Shown here: positions 1 to 8,634 of the stretch, piece after piece | How the letters are laid out: the number at the start of each line of letters is the position of its first letter | How positions within the stretch are numbered: the stretch's first letter is position 1 | NCBI GenBank assembly: GCA_012518125.1 | Contig: JAAYTF010000072.1 | Span: forward strand, 1-64,000 | Source: Bacilli bacterium | GTDB lineage: Bacteria > Bacillota > Bacilli > Bacillales > Amphibacillaceae | Direction: 5' to 3' | Length of the DNA stretch: 64,000 nt | The notes under the pieces: model-generated | Told to the model about the DNA's origin: nothing | Seen by the model: the letters and a program-made list of their open reading frames with translations, nothing else | Database searches by the model: none | Position numbers and translations under genes: made by a program

Positions 1-954
1 GAGAAAAGCGGGTATAAGGGGGTCAAAGAACGGAAAAACAACCGCTATTCTCCTGCTGTCATCCGACTTGCGAGCGAACATGGCATCGACTTGGAGACGA
101 TTGAAGGAACGGGTCTCGGCGGCCGCGTAACTCGCAAAGATGTCTTGCGTGCGATCGAAGCGGGAACGCAGCCGAAAAAAGAAAAAACCATGCCGGAAAA
201 AGCGAAAAAAGAGTTGACGGCTCCACCTGAAAAACAAGCGCCGGCCGTCGTCCATAAACAAGACCGTGAAATACCGGTCACCGGCGTCCGGAAAATTATC
301 GCGGAAAATATGGTCCGGTCAAAAACGGAAATCCCTCACGCATGGATGCAAGTGGAAGTCGATGTGACCGGTTTGGTGAAATTGCGCAACAAAGTGAAAG
401 ATGCCTTTAAAGAAAGAGAAGGTTTCACGCTCACGTATTTCCCATTCTTCATATACGCTGTTGCGCAAGCATTAAGAGAATTCCCTGAATTAAACAGCAC
501 GTGGGCGAAAGACAAAATCATCCAACGGCACGAAATCAACCTCTCCATCGCTGTTGCAAAAGAAAATGAATTGTACGTTCCTGTCATCAAACATGCTGAT
601 GATAAAAACATAAAAGGCATTGCCAAAGAATTGAACAGGCTCGTTGAAAAGACGTACGCCGGCAAGCTTACGCAAGATGATGTGTCAGGGGGTACTTTCA
701 CGGTGAACAATACTGGCGTGTTCGGGTCCGTTTCATCAATGGGCATCATCAACTATCCGCAAGCAGCGATCTTGCAGGTCGAAAAAATCGTCAAACGCCC
801 GGTCATCATCGACGACATGTTTGCAGCAAGGGATATCGTCAACTTGTCCTTGTCGATCGACCATCGCATCTTGGATGGATTGATTGCCGGACGCTTCATT
901 CAACGCGTAAAAGACATTTTGGAAAATATGAACGAAGATACAGTCGATATTTAA
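1..954 (+). CDS. bkdB: Branched-chain alpha-keto acid dehydrogenase E2 (dihydrolipoamide acyltransferase), 5'-truncated
   Basis: E2 core of a 2-oxo-acid dehydrogenase complex, which moves the acyl group from lipoamide to CoA. The frame is open from base 1, so the lipoyl domain lies outside the window. What remains is a peripheral subunit-binding domain (RYSPAVIRLASEHGI, with GTGLGGRVTRKDV), a lysine/proline-rich linker, and the full catalytic domain with the acyltransferase signature SIDHRILDG near the C-terminus. Sequence alone does not separate BCKDH E2 from pyruvate E2. The BCKDH call rests on the following brxB (yqiW)-yqjA order, which follows the bkd operon in B. subtilis. A strong hairpin terminator follows the stop, so this is the last gene of its operon. 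Confidence 0.85.
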   Translation, partial: EKSGYKGVKERKNNRYSPAVIRLASEHGIDLETIEGTGLGGRVTRKDVLRAIEAGTQPKKEKTMPEKAKKELTAPPEKQAPAVVHKQDREIPVTGVRKIIAENMVRSKTEIPHAWMQVEVDVTGLVKLRNKVKDAFKEREGFTLTYFPFFIYAVAQALREFPELNSTWAKDKIIQRHEINLSIAVAKENELYVPVIKHADDKNIKGIAKELNRLVEKTYAGKLTQDDVSGGTFTVNNTGVFGSVSSMGIINYPQAAILQVEKIVKRPVIIDDMFAARDIVNLSLSIDHRILDGLIAGRFIQRVKDILENMNEDTVDI

Positions 955-964
955 CGAAAACGTC

Positions 965-1012
965 AAAAAAACTGTCATTTGCTCAATCGCTTAGGCAAAT
1001 GACAGTTTTTTT
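965..1012 (+). terminator. Rho-independent terminator after bkdB
   Basis: An 18-bp stem (left arm 965-982, right arm 995-1012) ends in a T-run and begins 10 bases after the bkdB stop. The A-run on the left means it could also act on minus-strand transcripts. Confidence 0.9.
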
Positions 1013-1027
1013 CTTTACAGCTTAAAA

Positions 1028-1056
1028 TTGATATTCTAATTTGTTATTGTTAAAAT
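1028..1056 (+). promoter_or_regulatory. Sigma-A-like promoter for brxB
   Basis: TTGATA at 1028-1033 and TAAAAT at 1051-1056 are separated by 17 bases, about 40 bases before the brxB start and after the bkdB terminator. This suggests brxB has its own transcript. Confidence 0.55.
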
Positions 1057-1098
1057 ATTTTAAAGAACAAAATTAAAATAATTAGGGGTTGAGTATAG

Positions 1099-1536
1099 AT
1101 GAATTACGAGCAATTTATCCAAGACGTCGTGCGCGTAGCACGTCAAGATATGGTAGAGGCTGGATATGAAGAATTGCGGACTCCTGAAGAAGTCGAAAAA
1201 GCGCTCGAACGAAAAGGGACGACATTGGTGATGATCAATTCGATCTGTGGCTGCGCCGGGGGCATTGCGCGCCCAGCGGCGAAACAAGCGATCCATTACG
1301 ACAAACGGCCGGATCATTTGGTCACCGTATTTGCTGGACAAGACCGCGAAGCGACGGAAAAAGCCCGTTCTTACTTCGGCGACTATCCACCATCTTCGCC
1401 ATCTTTCGCATTTTTGAAAGACGGCCAAATCGTGACTATGGTCGAACGCCACGAAATCGAAGGCCATACGCCGATGGAAGTGGTCAACAAATTGCAGGCC
1501 ATTTTCGATGAACATTGCGAGGATATGACGGAATAA
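1099..1536 (+). CDS. brxB: Bacilliredoxin BrxB (YqiW family)
   Basis: A 145-residue cytoplasmic thioredoxin-fold protein of the BrxA/BrxB (YphP/YqiW) family, which removes bacillithiol from mixed disulfides on proteins. The family's unusual active site CGC is present in SICGCAGG at about residues 51-58. BrxB rather than BrxA is chosen because B. subtilis yqiW occupies this position between the bkd and yqj genes. The ATG is preceded by AGGGGTTGAG. The gene is flanked by terminators on both sides and so is probably monocistronic. Confidence 0.9.
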   Translation: MNYEQFIQDVVRVARQDMVEAGYEELRTPEEVEKALERKGTTLVMINSICGCAGGIARPAAKQAIHYDKRPDHLVTVFAGQDREATEKARSYFGDYPPSSPSFAFLKDGQIVTMVERHEIEGHTPMEVVNKLQAIFDEHCEDMTE

Positions 1537-1540
1537 ATGG

Positions 1541-1576
1541 ACAAGACTGTTTGTTACAAACAGTCTTGTTTTTTAA
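1541..1576 (+). terminator. Rho-independent terminator after brxB
   Basis: A 12-bp stem (ACAAGACTGTTT at 1541-1552 with AAACAGTCTTGT at 1558-1569) is followed by a T-run. It ends just before the yqjA Shine-Dalgarno, so some read-through into yqjA is possible. Confidence 0.85.
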
Positions 1577-1589
1577 GAGGAGATGACCC

Positions 1590-2573
1590 GTGAAAATTGG
1601 CTATCGAACGATCAAAACAGCGATCGCCACGCCGATTGCTGTTTTTATTTCGCAAATGCTTGATGTATCCAACATCGTCGCAGCGGGCATTTTGACGATC
1701 CTTTGCATCCAACCTTCGCGGAAAAAATCCGTGCTCACCGCTTGGGAACGATTTAGCGCGTGCCTTTTGGCAGTCGTGTTTTCGATCGTTTTTTTCGAAC
1801 TGCTCGGATACTCGATTGTTACACTCGGCTTGCTGCTCGCTTTTTTTATACCCGCGGCAGTGTTTTTGAAAATAGACAGTGGCATTTTGACCGGCACCGT
1901 CATCACCTTGAACATTTTTCACTTCGGCATGATCAATACGACGTTTATTAAAGAGCAGCTAATGCTCATCGGCATCGGGATTGGCACCGGCCTCGTCGTA
2001 AACCTCTACATGCCAAGTATGGACAAACAATTGCAATCGCTGCAAAAACAACTGGAAGAGAAATTCAAAATCATCTTCAAGGAAATCGCCCGTTTTCTCC
2101 GGGAAGAAACATACGATTGGCAAGGGAAGGAAATCACCGACGTTTATGACATTTTTGAAGTCGCCGAGGAACTCGTCGAGCGCGACAAGGAAAATCATTT
2201 TTTCCGCGGGACGCACTTTTATGAAGCATATTTTACGATGCGGAAACGGCAATTTTCATTAATGAAACAGATGCTCCCGGTTGTCACACGCATCCCTAAA
2301 GAAGAGGGGCTCGAGATCGCCGAATTTTTCGAAACGTTGAGCGAAGCGATTCATCCGGGGGATACGTCGGTCATTTATTTGCAAAAGATAAATGATTTGA
2401 AAAAACGGTTGGAAGAAAAACCGTTGCCGAAAACGAAAGAAGAGTTACATGCGCGTGCCAACCTTTTTCAATTGTTGTTTCTCATCGAGGCGTATTTGCA
2501 ACTAAAAACGAATTATTTCACCTACAATAAAAAAGGAAGACAAGGAATCTTTCGTTCCCGTCTTCCACTTTAG
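1590..2573 (+). CDS. yqjA: YqjA-like membrane protein (aromatic acid exporter / DUF939 family)
   Basis: A 327-residue membrane protein. Residues 1-140 hold four or five hydrophobic segments, and the remaining ~185 residues are charged, helical and probably cytoplasmic. This is the layout of the ArAE_1/DUF939 family, whose members are annotated as putative aromatic acid exporters. The substrate in Bacillus is not established. It starts at GTG 1590 behind GAGGAG. Its neighbours brxB and yqjC-yqjD match B. subtilis yqjA, although yqjB is absent here. The last bases overlap the 3' end of a small convergent gene on the other strand. Confidence 0.8.
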   Translation: MKIGYRTIKTAIATPIAVFISQMLDVSNIVAAGILTILCIQPSRKKSVLTAWERFSACLLAVVFSIVFFELLGYSIVTLGLLLAFFIPAAVFLKIDSGILTGTVITLNIFHFGMINTTFIKEQLMLIGIGIGTGLVVNLYMPSMDKQLQSLQKQLEEKFKIIFKEIARFLREETYDWQGKEITDVYDIFEVAEELVERDKENHFFRGTHFYEAYFTMRKRQFSLMKQMLPVVTRIPKEEGLEIAEFFETLSEAIHPGDTSVIYLQKINDLKKRLEEKPLPKTKEELHARANLFQLLFLIEAYLQLKTNYFTYNKKGRQGIFRSRLPL

Positions 2574-2707
2574 AGCAGTGCAATGCCGCTGAATCCAGCA
2601 GTAAGCATCGATATGACCATCAAAAACACTAAAAAATAAATGAAAACTTTACGTCTTTTTTCGCGTCTGCTAGGTTTTTTTGGCATGTTTTTTTGTTTTT
2701 TTGACAC
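2570..2707 (-). CDS. Small single-span membrane protein resembling Prli42
   Basis: A 45-residue frame starting at GTG 2707, with AGAGGTG 7 bases upstream. A second in-frame ATG at 2686 has no Shine-Dalgarno. The product has a strongly basic N-terminus (KKPSRREKRRK), one hydrophobic helix (VFIYFLVFLMVISMLTAG) and a four-to-six residue tail. Prli42, the Listeria miniprotein that anchors the stressosome to the membrane and is conserved in Firmicutes, has the same basic-helix-short-tail plan. Identity to Prli42 is inferred from architecture and recalled sequence character, not from an alignment. Its stop overlaps the yqjA stop tail to tail. Confidence 0.6.
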   Translation of the reverse strand: MSKKQKNMPKKPSRREKRRKVFIYFLVFLMVISMLTAGFSGIALL

Positions 2708-2807
2708 TACCGCACACCTCTTTATACTATATATATGTATATTGTAGCTTTTAATGATAAAATGGACAAGTGTACACCGTTAATTTTGAATGGAGGATCA
2801 TGGAATT

Positions 2808-3239
2808 ATGCAAACAACTCGAAAAAGCCCGAAAAAAATCGCACATATCGGGATCGCTGTTCGCAACCTCGAAGACACGTTGCCATTTTATACAGAACAG
2901 CTCGGACTTGAACTTGAAGGGGTTGAAGAAGTCGAAAGCGAACAAGTGAAAGTCGCCTTTTTGAAAATCGGTGAAACGAAAATCGAATTGCTCGAACCGT
3001 TAAGCGAAGCTTCAGCCATCCATAAATATTTGGAGAAAAACGGCGAAGGCATCCACCATATCGCATTAGAAGTGGATGACATTGAAGCGCGCTTAAAACA
3101 TTTGAAAGAAAACGGTGTCCGCCTCATCAACGAGGAACCAAAAATCGGTGCAGCAAATGCGAAAATTGCCTTTTTGCACCCGAAATCCTCGTATGGCGTA
3201 CTATATGAATTATGTCAATACGAAGGAAGTGAAGCATAA
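2808..3239 (+). CDS. yqjC: Methylmalonyl-CoA epimerase (YqjC)
   Basis: A 143-residue glyoxalase/VOC-fold protein that interconverts the R and S forms of methylmalonyl-CoA. HIGIAVRNLEDTLPFY near the N-terminus supplies the first metal histidine, GIHHIALEVDDIEARL in the middle is typical of the second half, and YELCQ near the end contributes the C-terminal glutamate. The start is set at ATG 2808 because TGGAGGA lies 10 bases upstream. The in-frame ATG at 2790 would place the Shine-Dalgarno inside the gene. The stop overlaps the yqjD start, indicating coupled translation. No methylmalonyl-CoA mutase is present in the window. Confidence 0.88.
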   Translation: MQTTRKSPKKIAHIGIAVRNLEDTLPFYTEQLGLELEGVEEVESEQVKVAFLKIGETKIELLEPLSEASAIHKYLEKNGEGIHHIALEVDDIEARLKHLKENGVRLINEEPKIGAANAKIAFLHPKSSYGVLYELCQYEGSEA

Positions 3240-4789
3240 TGGATATTTACGAAAAGATTGATGAACTGTATCACCGCAGAAGACTTGTCGAACTTGGCGG
3301 CGGCGATGAAAAGATCGAGCAGCAATATAAAAGAGGAAAATTAACGGCAAGAGATCGCATCAATTATTTGCTCGATGAAGACTCATTCGTCGAATTGAAT
3401 CCGTTTATGGAACACCGTGCGAAAGACTTCGGCATGGATAAAGTCAAAGCTTACGGCGAAGGGGTCGTCACCGGCTACGGGAAAATCAACGGCCGTCCTG
3501 TCTACATTTTCGCACAAGATTTCACCGTGTTCGGTGGCGCTTTAGGCGAAATGCACGCGAAAAAAATTGCCAACATCATGGATTTGGCTGCCAAAAATGG
3601 CGTGCCAATCATCGGCCTAAACGACTCCGGCGGTGCGCGCATCCAAGAAGGGGTCGCGTCTTTGGACGGTTATGGACACATTTTCTACCGCAACTCGATC
3701 TACTCTGGCGTCGTGCCGCAAATTTCTGTCATCATGGGGCCAAACGCGGGTGGAGCCGTTTATTCGCCTGCGATTACGGACTTTATCATCATGGTTGAAA
3801 AAACGTCCAAGATGTTCATTACCGGCCCGAAAGTCATCGAAGCGGTGACGGGAGAAAAAATTTCCGACGAAGATTTAGGTGGAGCGAGAGTCCACAACAC
3901 AAAAAGCGGCAACGCCCATTTCAGTGCGAAAACGGAAGAGGAAGCGTTAGATCTCGTCAAAAAACTGCTCAGCTATATGCCGAACAACTTTAAAGAAAAA
4001 CCGCCGGTCGTCCCTTATGAAAAAGACGACGACCATTACCGCGGCGATTTGACGGAAATCGTACCATTTGATACGACAAAACCATATGATATTAAAGACG
4101 TCATCAACGAAGTAGTCGACGAAGGAAGTTTCTTTGAAGTACATAAAGATTTTGCGAAAAACATGGTCGTAGGTTTCGCAAGAATCGCCGGACGTCCAGT
4201 CGGTTTAGTGTGCAACCAACCGAAGTACATGGCTGGAGGGCTCGATATCGATTCGAGCGACAAAGCGGCTCGCTTTATTCGTTTCTGTGACGCATTCAAC
4301 ATTCCGATCATCACGTTTGAAGACGTGACCGGTTTCTTCCCGGGCGTCCAACAAGAACACGGCGGCATCATCCGTCACGGGGCGAAAATTTTATACGCTT
4401 ATTCGGAAGCGACCGTGCCGAAAATCACCGTCATCGTACGCAAAGCTTACGGCGGTGCGTACGTGGCATTAAACAGTAAAGCGATCGGTGCCGATATCGT
4501 CTATGCATGGCCGAATGCGGAAATAGCCGTCATGGGCCCTGAAGGGGCTGCCAACATCATCTTCGCAAAAGAAATCGCCGAAAGCGATGACCCGGAAAGA
4601 ACACGTCAAGAAAAAATCAACGAATATAAACAAAAGTTCGCCAACCCTTATGTCGCCGCAGGGCTCGGCATCGTCGATGATGTCATCGATCCGCGTGACA
4701 CGCGACTAAAACTCGTTCAAGCGTTGGAAATGCTTGAAAACAAAGATGAAAAACGCCCTGAGAAAAAACACGGAAATATCCCATTATAA
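3239..4789 (+). CDS. yqjD: Acyl-CoA carboxylase carboxyltransferase / methylmalonyl-CoA decarboxylase alpha-type subunit (YqjD)
   Basis: A 516-residue biotin-dependent carboxyltransferase with the two crotonase-like halves of propionyl-CoA carboxylase beta and decarboxylase alpha subunits. Landmarks are GLNDSGGARIQEG and MGPNAGGAVYSPA in the first half, and DVTGFFPGVQQEHGGIIRHGAK, GGAYVALNSK and MGPEGAAN in the second. Pairing with the epimerase yqjC supports methylmalonyl/propionyl-CoA as substrate, but the direction of the reaction cannot be read from sequence. No biotin carboxylase or biotin carrier lies next to it. The nearest carriers in the window are at 47.7 kb and 57.7 kb. Confidence 0.85.
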   Translation: MDIYEKIDELYHRRRLVELGGGDEKIEQQYKRGKLTARDRINYLLDEDSFVELNPFMEHRAKDFGMDKVKAYGEGVVTGYGKINGRPVYIFAQDFTVFGGALGEMHAKKIANIMDLAAKNGVPIIGLNDSGGARIQEGVASLDGYGHIFYRNSIYSGVVPQISVIMGPNAGGAVYSPAITDFIIMVEKTSKMFITGPKVIEAVTGEKISDEDLGGARVHNTKSGNAHFSAKTEEEALDLVKKLLSYMPNNFKEKPPVVPYEKDDDHYRGDLTEIVPFDTTKPYDIKDVINEVVDEGSFFEVHKDFAKNMVVGFARIAGRPVGLVCNQPKYMAGGLDIDSSDKAARFIRFCDAFNIPIITFEDVTGFFPGVQQEHGGIIRHGAKILYAYSEATVPKITVIVRKAYGGAYVALNSKAIGADIVYAWPNAEIAVMGPEGAANIIFAKEIAESDDPERTRQEKINEYKQKFANPYVAAGLGIVDDVIDPRDTRLKLVQALEMLENKDEKRPEKKHGNIPL

Positions 4790-4813
4790 AAAAATTAAAG
4801 GGGAATGAGAGCG

Positions 4814-5944
4814 ATGGTTCAAATCAACAAAGAACGGTTAATCAATCGTTTTATCGAGTTGGTTCAAATTGACTCGGAAACAAAACATGAAGCAAGCATT
4901 GCCGCTTACATGAAACGTGAACTTGAAAAATTAAACGTGATCGTCGAAGAGGACGAGGCAAGGACGAAGACAGGACACGAAGCAAACAACATCATCGGGA
5001 CGTTGAAAGGGACCGGTTCTCATTCTCGCTCCATCTTTTTCTCATCCCATATGGACACCGTCACGCCAGGTCAAAACGTCAAGCCGCAAATAAAAGACGG
5101 CTGGATCACTTCGGATGGAACGACCATTTTGGGAGCCGATGATAAAGCGGGAATTGCTGTCATTTTTGAGCTGATCCACGTCTTAATAGAAAACGATATT
5201 GACCACGGTGACATCCAGTTTATTTTTACCGTCGGTGAAGAATCCGGCCTTGCTGGGGCAAAAGCGCTCGACCGTTCATTGATCGATAGCGAATTCGGCT
5301 TTGTCCTTGACAGTGACGGTCCGGTCGGCAATATCGTCGTTGCCGCTCCTTACCAGACGAAATTTACCGCTGAAATTTTCGGCAAATCGGCGCACGCCGG
5401 TGTGGCACCGGAAAAAGGGGTTTCAGCGATTACGACAGCGGCCAAAGCGATTGCCAAAATGACGCTCGGCCGAATCGATGAAGAAACGACGGCGAATATC
5501 AGTTATTTCCAAGGCGGAAAAAAGGCGCAGACGAATATCGTCACCGATTACGTCTATATCGAAGGCGAAGCCCGTTCCATCCAAAAAGATAAACTCGACC
5601 GCTTGATTGACGACATACGCAAACATTTCGAAATGACGGCAACAACGTTTGGGGCAAAAGCGGCGTTGACGTTCACCGAAATGTACCCGGGCTTTTCGAT
5701 CAATCAAGAACACGAAGTTGTAAAAATTGCCCAACGGGCGGCAAAAAGCTTGAATCTTTCCAGCGAACTTTTGACAAGCGGCGGAGGAAGCGACGCCAAC
5801 ATTTTCAATTCCATCGGCATTCCGACCGTCAATTTGTCCGTCGGTTATGAACACATTCATACGACGAACGAAAGAATTTTAATTGATGATTTGGTTCGTT
5901 TGGCCGAATTGTCCGTCGAAATCGTCAAACAGTCGTTCCGTTGA
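4814..5944 (+). CDS. yqjE: M20-family metallopeptidase, peptidase T-like (YqjE)
   Basis: A 376-residue M20/M28-type zinc aminopeptidase, similar to tripeptidase T. Metal-binding motifs are SHMDTVTPG (histidine and aspartate), GADDKAGIAV (bridging aspartate), GEESGLAGAKALD (glutamate pair), DSDG, and the C-terminal GYEHIHTTNE histidine. The dimerisation (lid) domain lies between about residues 175 and 290. ATG 4814 is chosen because AAAGGGG sits 10 bases upstream, while the ATG at 4805 is one base from it. The gene follows yqjD at a short distance and lies just before polY1, as in B. subtilis. Confidence 0.85.
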   Translation: MVQINKERLINRFIELVQIDSETKHEASIAAYMKRELEKLNVIVEEDEARTKTGHEANNIIGTLKGTGSHSRSIFFSSHMDTVTPGQNVKPQIKDGWITSDGTTILGADDKAGIAVIFELIHVLIENDIDHGDIQFIFTVGEESGLAGAKALDRSLIDSEFGFVLDSDGPVGNIVVAAPYQTKFTAEIFGKSAHAGVAPEKGVSAITTAAKAIAKMTLGRIDEETTANISYFQGGKKAQTNIVTDYVYIEGEARSIQKDKLDRLIDDIRKHFEMTATTFGAKAALTFTEMYPGFSINQEHEVVKIAQRAAKSLNLSSELLTSGGGSDANIFNSIGIPTVNLSVGYEHIHTTNERILIDDLVRLAELSVEIVKQSFR

Positions 5945-5973
5945 CCAACTCCAATCCAAAAGGGCGAGTTTTC

Positions 5974-7221
5974 ATGGCAAAAAGCAGAGTGATTTTTCAC
6001 GTTGACATGAACAGTTTTTATGCATCCGTGGAAATGGCGCACAATAAAGCGTTGAAAGGGAAACCTGTCGCCATCGCGGGAAACCCGAAGGAAAGAAGGG
6101 GCATCATCGTAACGAGCAGCTACGAAGCCCGGGCGTACGGGGTCAAAACGACGATGCCAGTTTGGGAAGCGAAAAAGCTGTGCCCGGATTTGATCGTCAT
6201 TCCGCCGAATTTTCCGCTTTACCGCAAAATGTCGGCAAAAATTTTCAAACGCCTTGCCGAATTTACACCGATCATCGAGCCGGTTTCCATCGATGAAGGT
6301 TACATGGACGTGACGAATCACCCGACGCACCCTGTTAAATTGGCAAAACAAGTGCAACAAGCCTTGCTTAAAGAACTCGATATTCCTTGCAGCATCGGCA
6401 TCGGCCCGAACAAATTCCTTGCCAAAACCGCTTCAGACATGAAAAAACCCCTCGGCATCACCATATTGCGGATCCGTGATTTGCCTCAAAAATTGTGGCC
6501 GTTGCCGATTGATAAAATGTACGGCGTCGGCAAAAAAACGGCTGAAAAAATGCGCAAACTGAACATTCAGACGATCGGCGACTTGGCCAAAGCGGATGTT
6601 TACGCCTTGTCAAAAATGTTGGGCATAAACGGCGAACGGCTCATTCAACGGGCAAACGGCATCGACCCGAGAAGAGTCGATCCGGATGCGGTCCACGATT
6701 TTAAAAGCATCGGCAACTCGACGACATTGCCTTATGACACCATCGATGAAGCAAAAATCAAACAAGTGTTGGCCAATTTGACCGAAAGGGTGGAAGAACG
6801 GCTCTATCGGAGGCATTTAAAAGGCAAAACCGTGCAGCTGATGATCCGCTACTACGACCGAAAGACGATTACACGCAGCAAAAAGCTGCAGCAATACGTG
6901 CAGACGAAGGAAGAAATTCTGCCGGTCATCCTCTATCTGTTGGAGGAACATTGGAACCGGAAGCCTGTCCGTCTGCTCGGTGTCACCGTCCAAGATTTGT
7001 TGGAAGAAAAATATGTCGTCGAGCAGCTCGATTTGTTCACGTACGAAAAGCGCAACCGTGAAATCGCCATGGAAAAGACGGTGGAACGGTTGAAAGAAAA
7101 ATACGGGGAACGGGCGTTTGTAAATTGGAAAGACGAACCATTCACCGACGAAGAGAGCGAACTTTACCGGACGAGCTTCCAAAAAGATTTCCTCGACGAT
7201 TACAAAGAAATCGATGAATAA
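5974..7221 (+). CDS. polY1: DNA polymerase IV (Y-family, DinB; YqjH/PolY1)
   Basis: A 415-residue Y-family translesion polymerase. FHVDMNSFYASVE supplies the first catalytic aspartate and the steric-gate region, and EPVSIDEGYMDVT the second Asp-Glu pair. Helix-hairpin-helix thumb elements (YGVGKKTAEKM, MLGINGERL) and a little-finger domain follow. A beta-clamp-binding motif, QLDLF, lies about 55 residues from the C-terminus. ATG 5974 behind AAAGGGCGAG is used. The TTG at 5941 would overlap yqjE and lacks a Shine-Dalgarno. Length matches B. subtilis YqjH. Probably the last gene of the yqjC-D-E-H transcript. Confidence 0.92.
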   Translation: MAKSRVIFHVDMNSFYASVEMAHNKALKGKPVAIAGNPKERRGIIVTSSYEARAYGVKTTMPVWEAKKLCPDLIVIPPNFPLYRKMSAKIFKRLAEFTPIIEPVSIDEGYMDVTNHPTHPVKLAKQVQQALLKELDIPCSIGIGPNKFLAKTASDMKKPLGITILRIRDLPQKLWPLPIDKMYGVGKKTAEKMRKLNIQTIGDLAKADVYALSKMLGINGERLIQRANGIDPRRVDPDAVHDFKSIGNSTTLPYDTIDEAKIKQVLANLTERVEERLYRRHLKGKTVQLMIRYYDRKTITRSKKLQQYVQTKEEILPVILYLLEEHWNRKPVRLLGVTVQDLLEEKYVVEQLDLFTYEKRNREIAMEKTVERLKEKYGERAFVNWKDEPFTDEESELYRTSFQKDFLDDYKEIDE

Positions 7222-7254
7222 AAAAACACCGGAAAGGATTCCGGCGTTTTTTTA
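7221..7254. terminator. Bidirectional terminator between polY1 and the aldehyde dehydrogenase gene
   Basis: A stem of AAAAAACACCGGA against TCCGGCGTTTTTTT surrounds a short loop, with an A-run on one side and a T-run on the other. It overlaps the end of both convergent genes. Confidence 0.85.
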
Positions 7255-8613
7255 TTTTAACAACGTTTTGGCGACCGCTTCGTTCAACTTTCCGCCTGGA
7301 TAACGGACCGGCAAATCGTAAAATGTCGTCTGCCGCAAGACGCTCTTCCGATGGGAAAACGTTTCAAAGCTGAACTTGCCGTGGTAAGCCCCCATTCCAC
7401 TTGCACCGACGCCGCCGAACGGCAAATGAGGGTGGGCGACATGGTACAGCGTATCATTCACGCAACCTCCGCCGAAAGAGATTGAATGAAACAGCTTTTC
7501 TTCATTCTTTTTGTTGTTTCCAAAATAATAGAGCGCAAGCGGTCTTTCGTGTTGTTGGATCGTTGCGATGACTTCGTCCAAATCCCGATACGACATGACC
7601 GGCAAAATCGGCCCAAATATTTCTTCCTGCATGACCGGATCGTCCCACGTGACATCCGTTACGATCGTCGGTTCGATCGTCAACGTTTCTTTGCTGTAAT
7701 TTCCACCGTGATAAATTTTCACATTTTCCAACAAGCCCAAAAGCCGTTCAAAATGGTTTTTGTTGATGATGCGCGCATAATCTTCATTTTTCAACGGACG
7801 TTTGCTGTAAAAGTGCTGAATGTACTTTTTCATCGCTTTCAACAGTTTCATATACACTTTTTCGTGCACGTAAACGTAATCCGGCGCGATGCACGTCTGA
7901 CCAGCGTTCGTGTATTTCCCCCAGACGATCCGTTTTGCCGCAAGTCCGACGTTGACATCCCGGTCGACGATCGTCGGGCTCTTTCCACCCAGCTCCAACG
8001 TGACGGGTGTTAAATGTTTGCTCGCTTTTTCCATGATGATTTTGCCGACTCGTGTACTGCCCGTAAAGAAAATGTAATCGAATTTTTGTTCGAGCAGTTG
8101 TTCCGTCGTTTCTTTTCCGCCTTCGACGACGGCGACAAACGTTTCGGAAAACGTGTCGGAAATCATTTGATGAAGCAAATGCGACGAATGGATCGCCAGT
8201 TCAGACGGCTTGATGACGACCGTATTGCCAGCGGCGATCGCCCCGATGGCGGGCAAGAGCGAAAGTTGAAACGGATAGTTCCACGGCGATATGTTCAAGA
8301 CGACGCCGTACGGCTCGTATGTGATGTAACTTTTCGTCCCTTTGTGCGTAAGCGGGGCTGGGACTTCTTCATCTTTCATCCAATCTTTCAAATGTTTTAA
8401 CATAAAATCGATTTCGCTGTAAAGGATGCCAATTTCCGTTGTGAATGATTCATGTCGCGATTTGTTCAAGTCGGCTTTTAACGCTCGATACATGTCTTTT
8501 TCATACTTTTTGATCATCGATTTGAACTTTTTCAACTGTTCGATGCGAAAATCGTACGTCCTAGTCTCCCCGGAAAGGAAGTATCCTCTCTGTTTGGCGA
8601 CGAGCTCCTTCAC
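7252..8613 (-). CDS. Aldehyde dehydrogenase, class-3 type
   Basis: A 453-residue NAD(P)-dependent aldehyde dehydrogenase of the short class-3/ALDH3 type (as in fatty aldehyde dehydrogenases and B. subtilis YwdH/AldX). Motifs are NISPWNYPF (cofactor site), VIKPSE, FTGSTRVGK, TLELGGKSP with the general-base glutamate, and NAGQTCIAPDYV with the nucleophilic cysteine. The start is GTG 8613, with AAGGAG 10 bases upstream and an in-frame stop only two codons further up. It lies 21 bases behind rnz on the same strand, so the two probably form an operon. A role in detoxifying aldehydes from lipid breakdown is inference. Confidence 0.85.
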   Translation of the reverse strand: MKELVAKQRGYFLSGETRTYDFRIEQLKKFKSMIKKYEKDMYRALKADLNKSRHESFTTEIGILYSEIDFMLKHLKDWMKDEEVPAPLTHKGTKSYITYEPYGVVLNISPWNYPFQLSLLPAIGAIAAGNTVVIKPSELAIHSSHLLHQMISDTFSETFVAVVEGGKETTEQLLEQKFDYIFFTGSTRVGKIIMEKASKHLTPVTLELGGKSPTIVDRDVNVGLAAKRIVWGKYTNAGQTCIAPDYVYVHEKVYMKLLKAMKKYIQHFYSKRPLKNEDYARIINKNHFERLLGLLENVKIYHGGNYSKETLTIEPTIVTDVTWDDPVMQEEIFGPILPVMSYRDLDEVIATIQQHERPLALYYFGNNKKNEEKLFHSISFGGGCVNDTLYHVAHPHLPFGGVGASGMGAYHGKFSFETFSHRKSVLRQTTFYDLPVRYPGGKLNEAVAKTLLK

Positions 8614-8634
8614 GAACCATCAACTCCTTCATCA

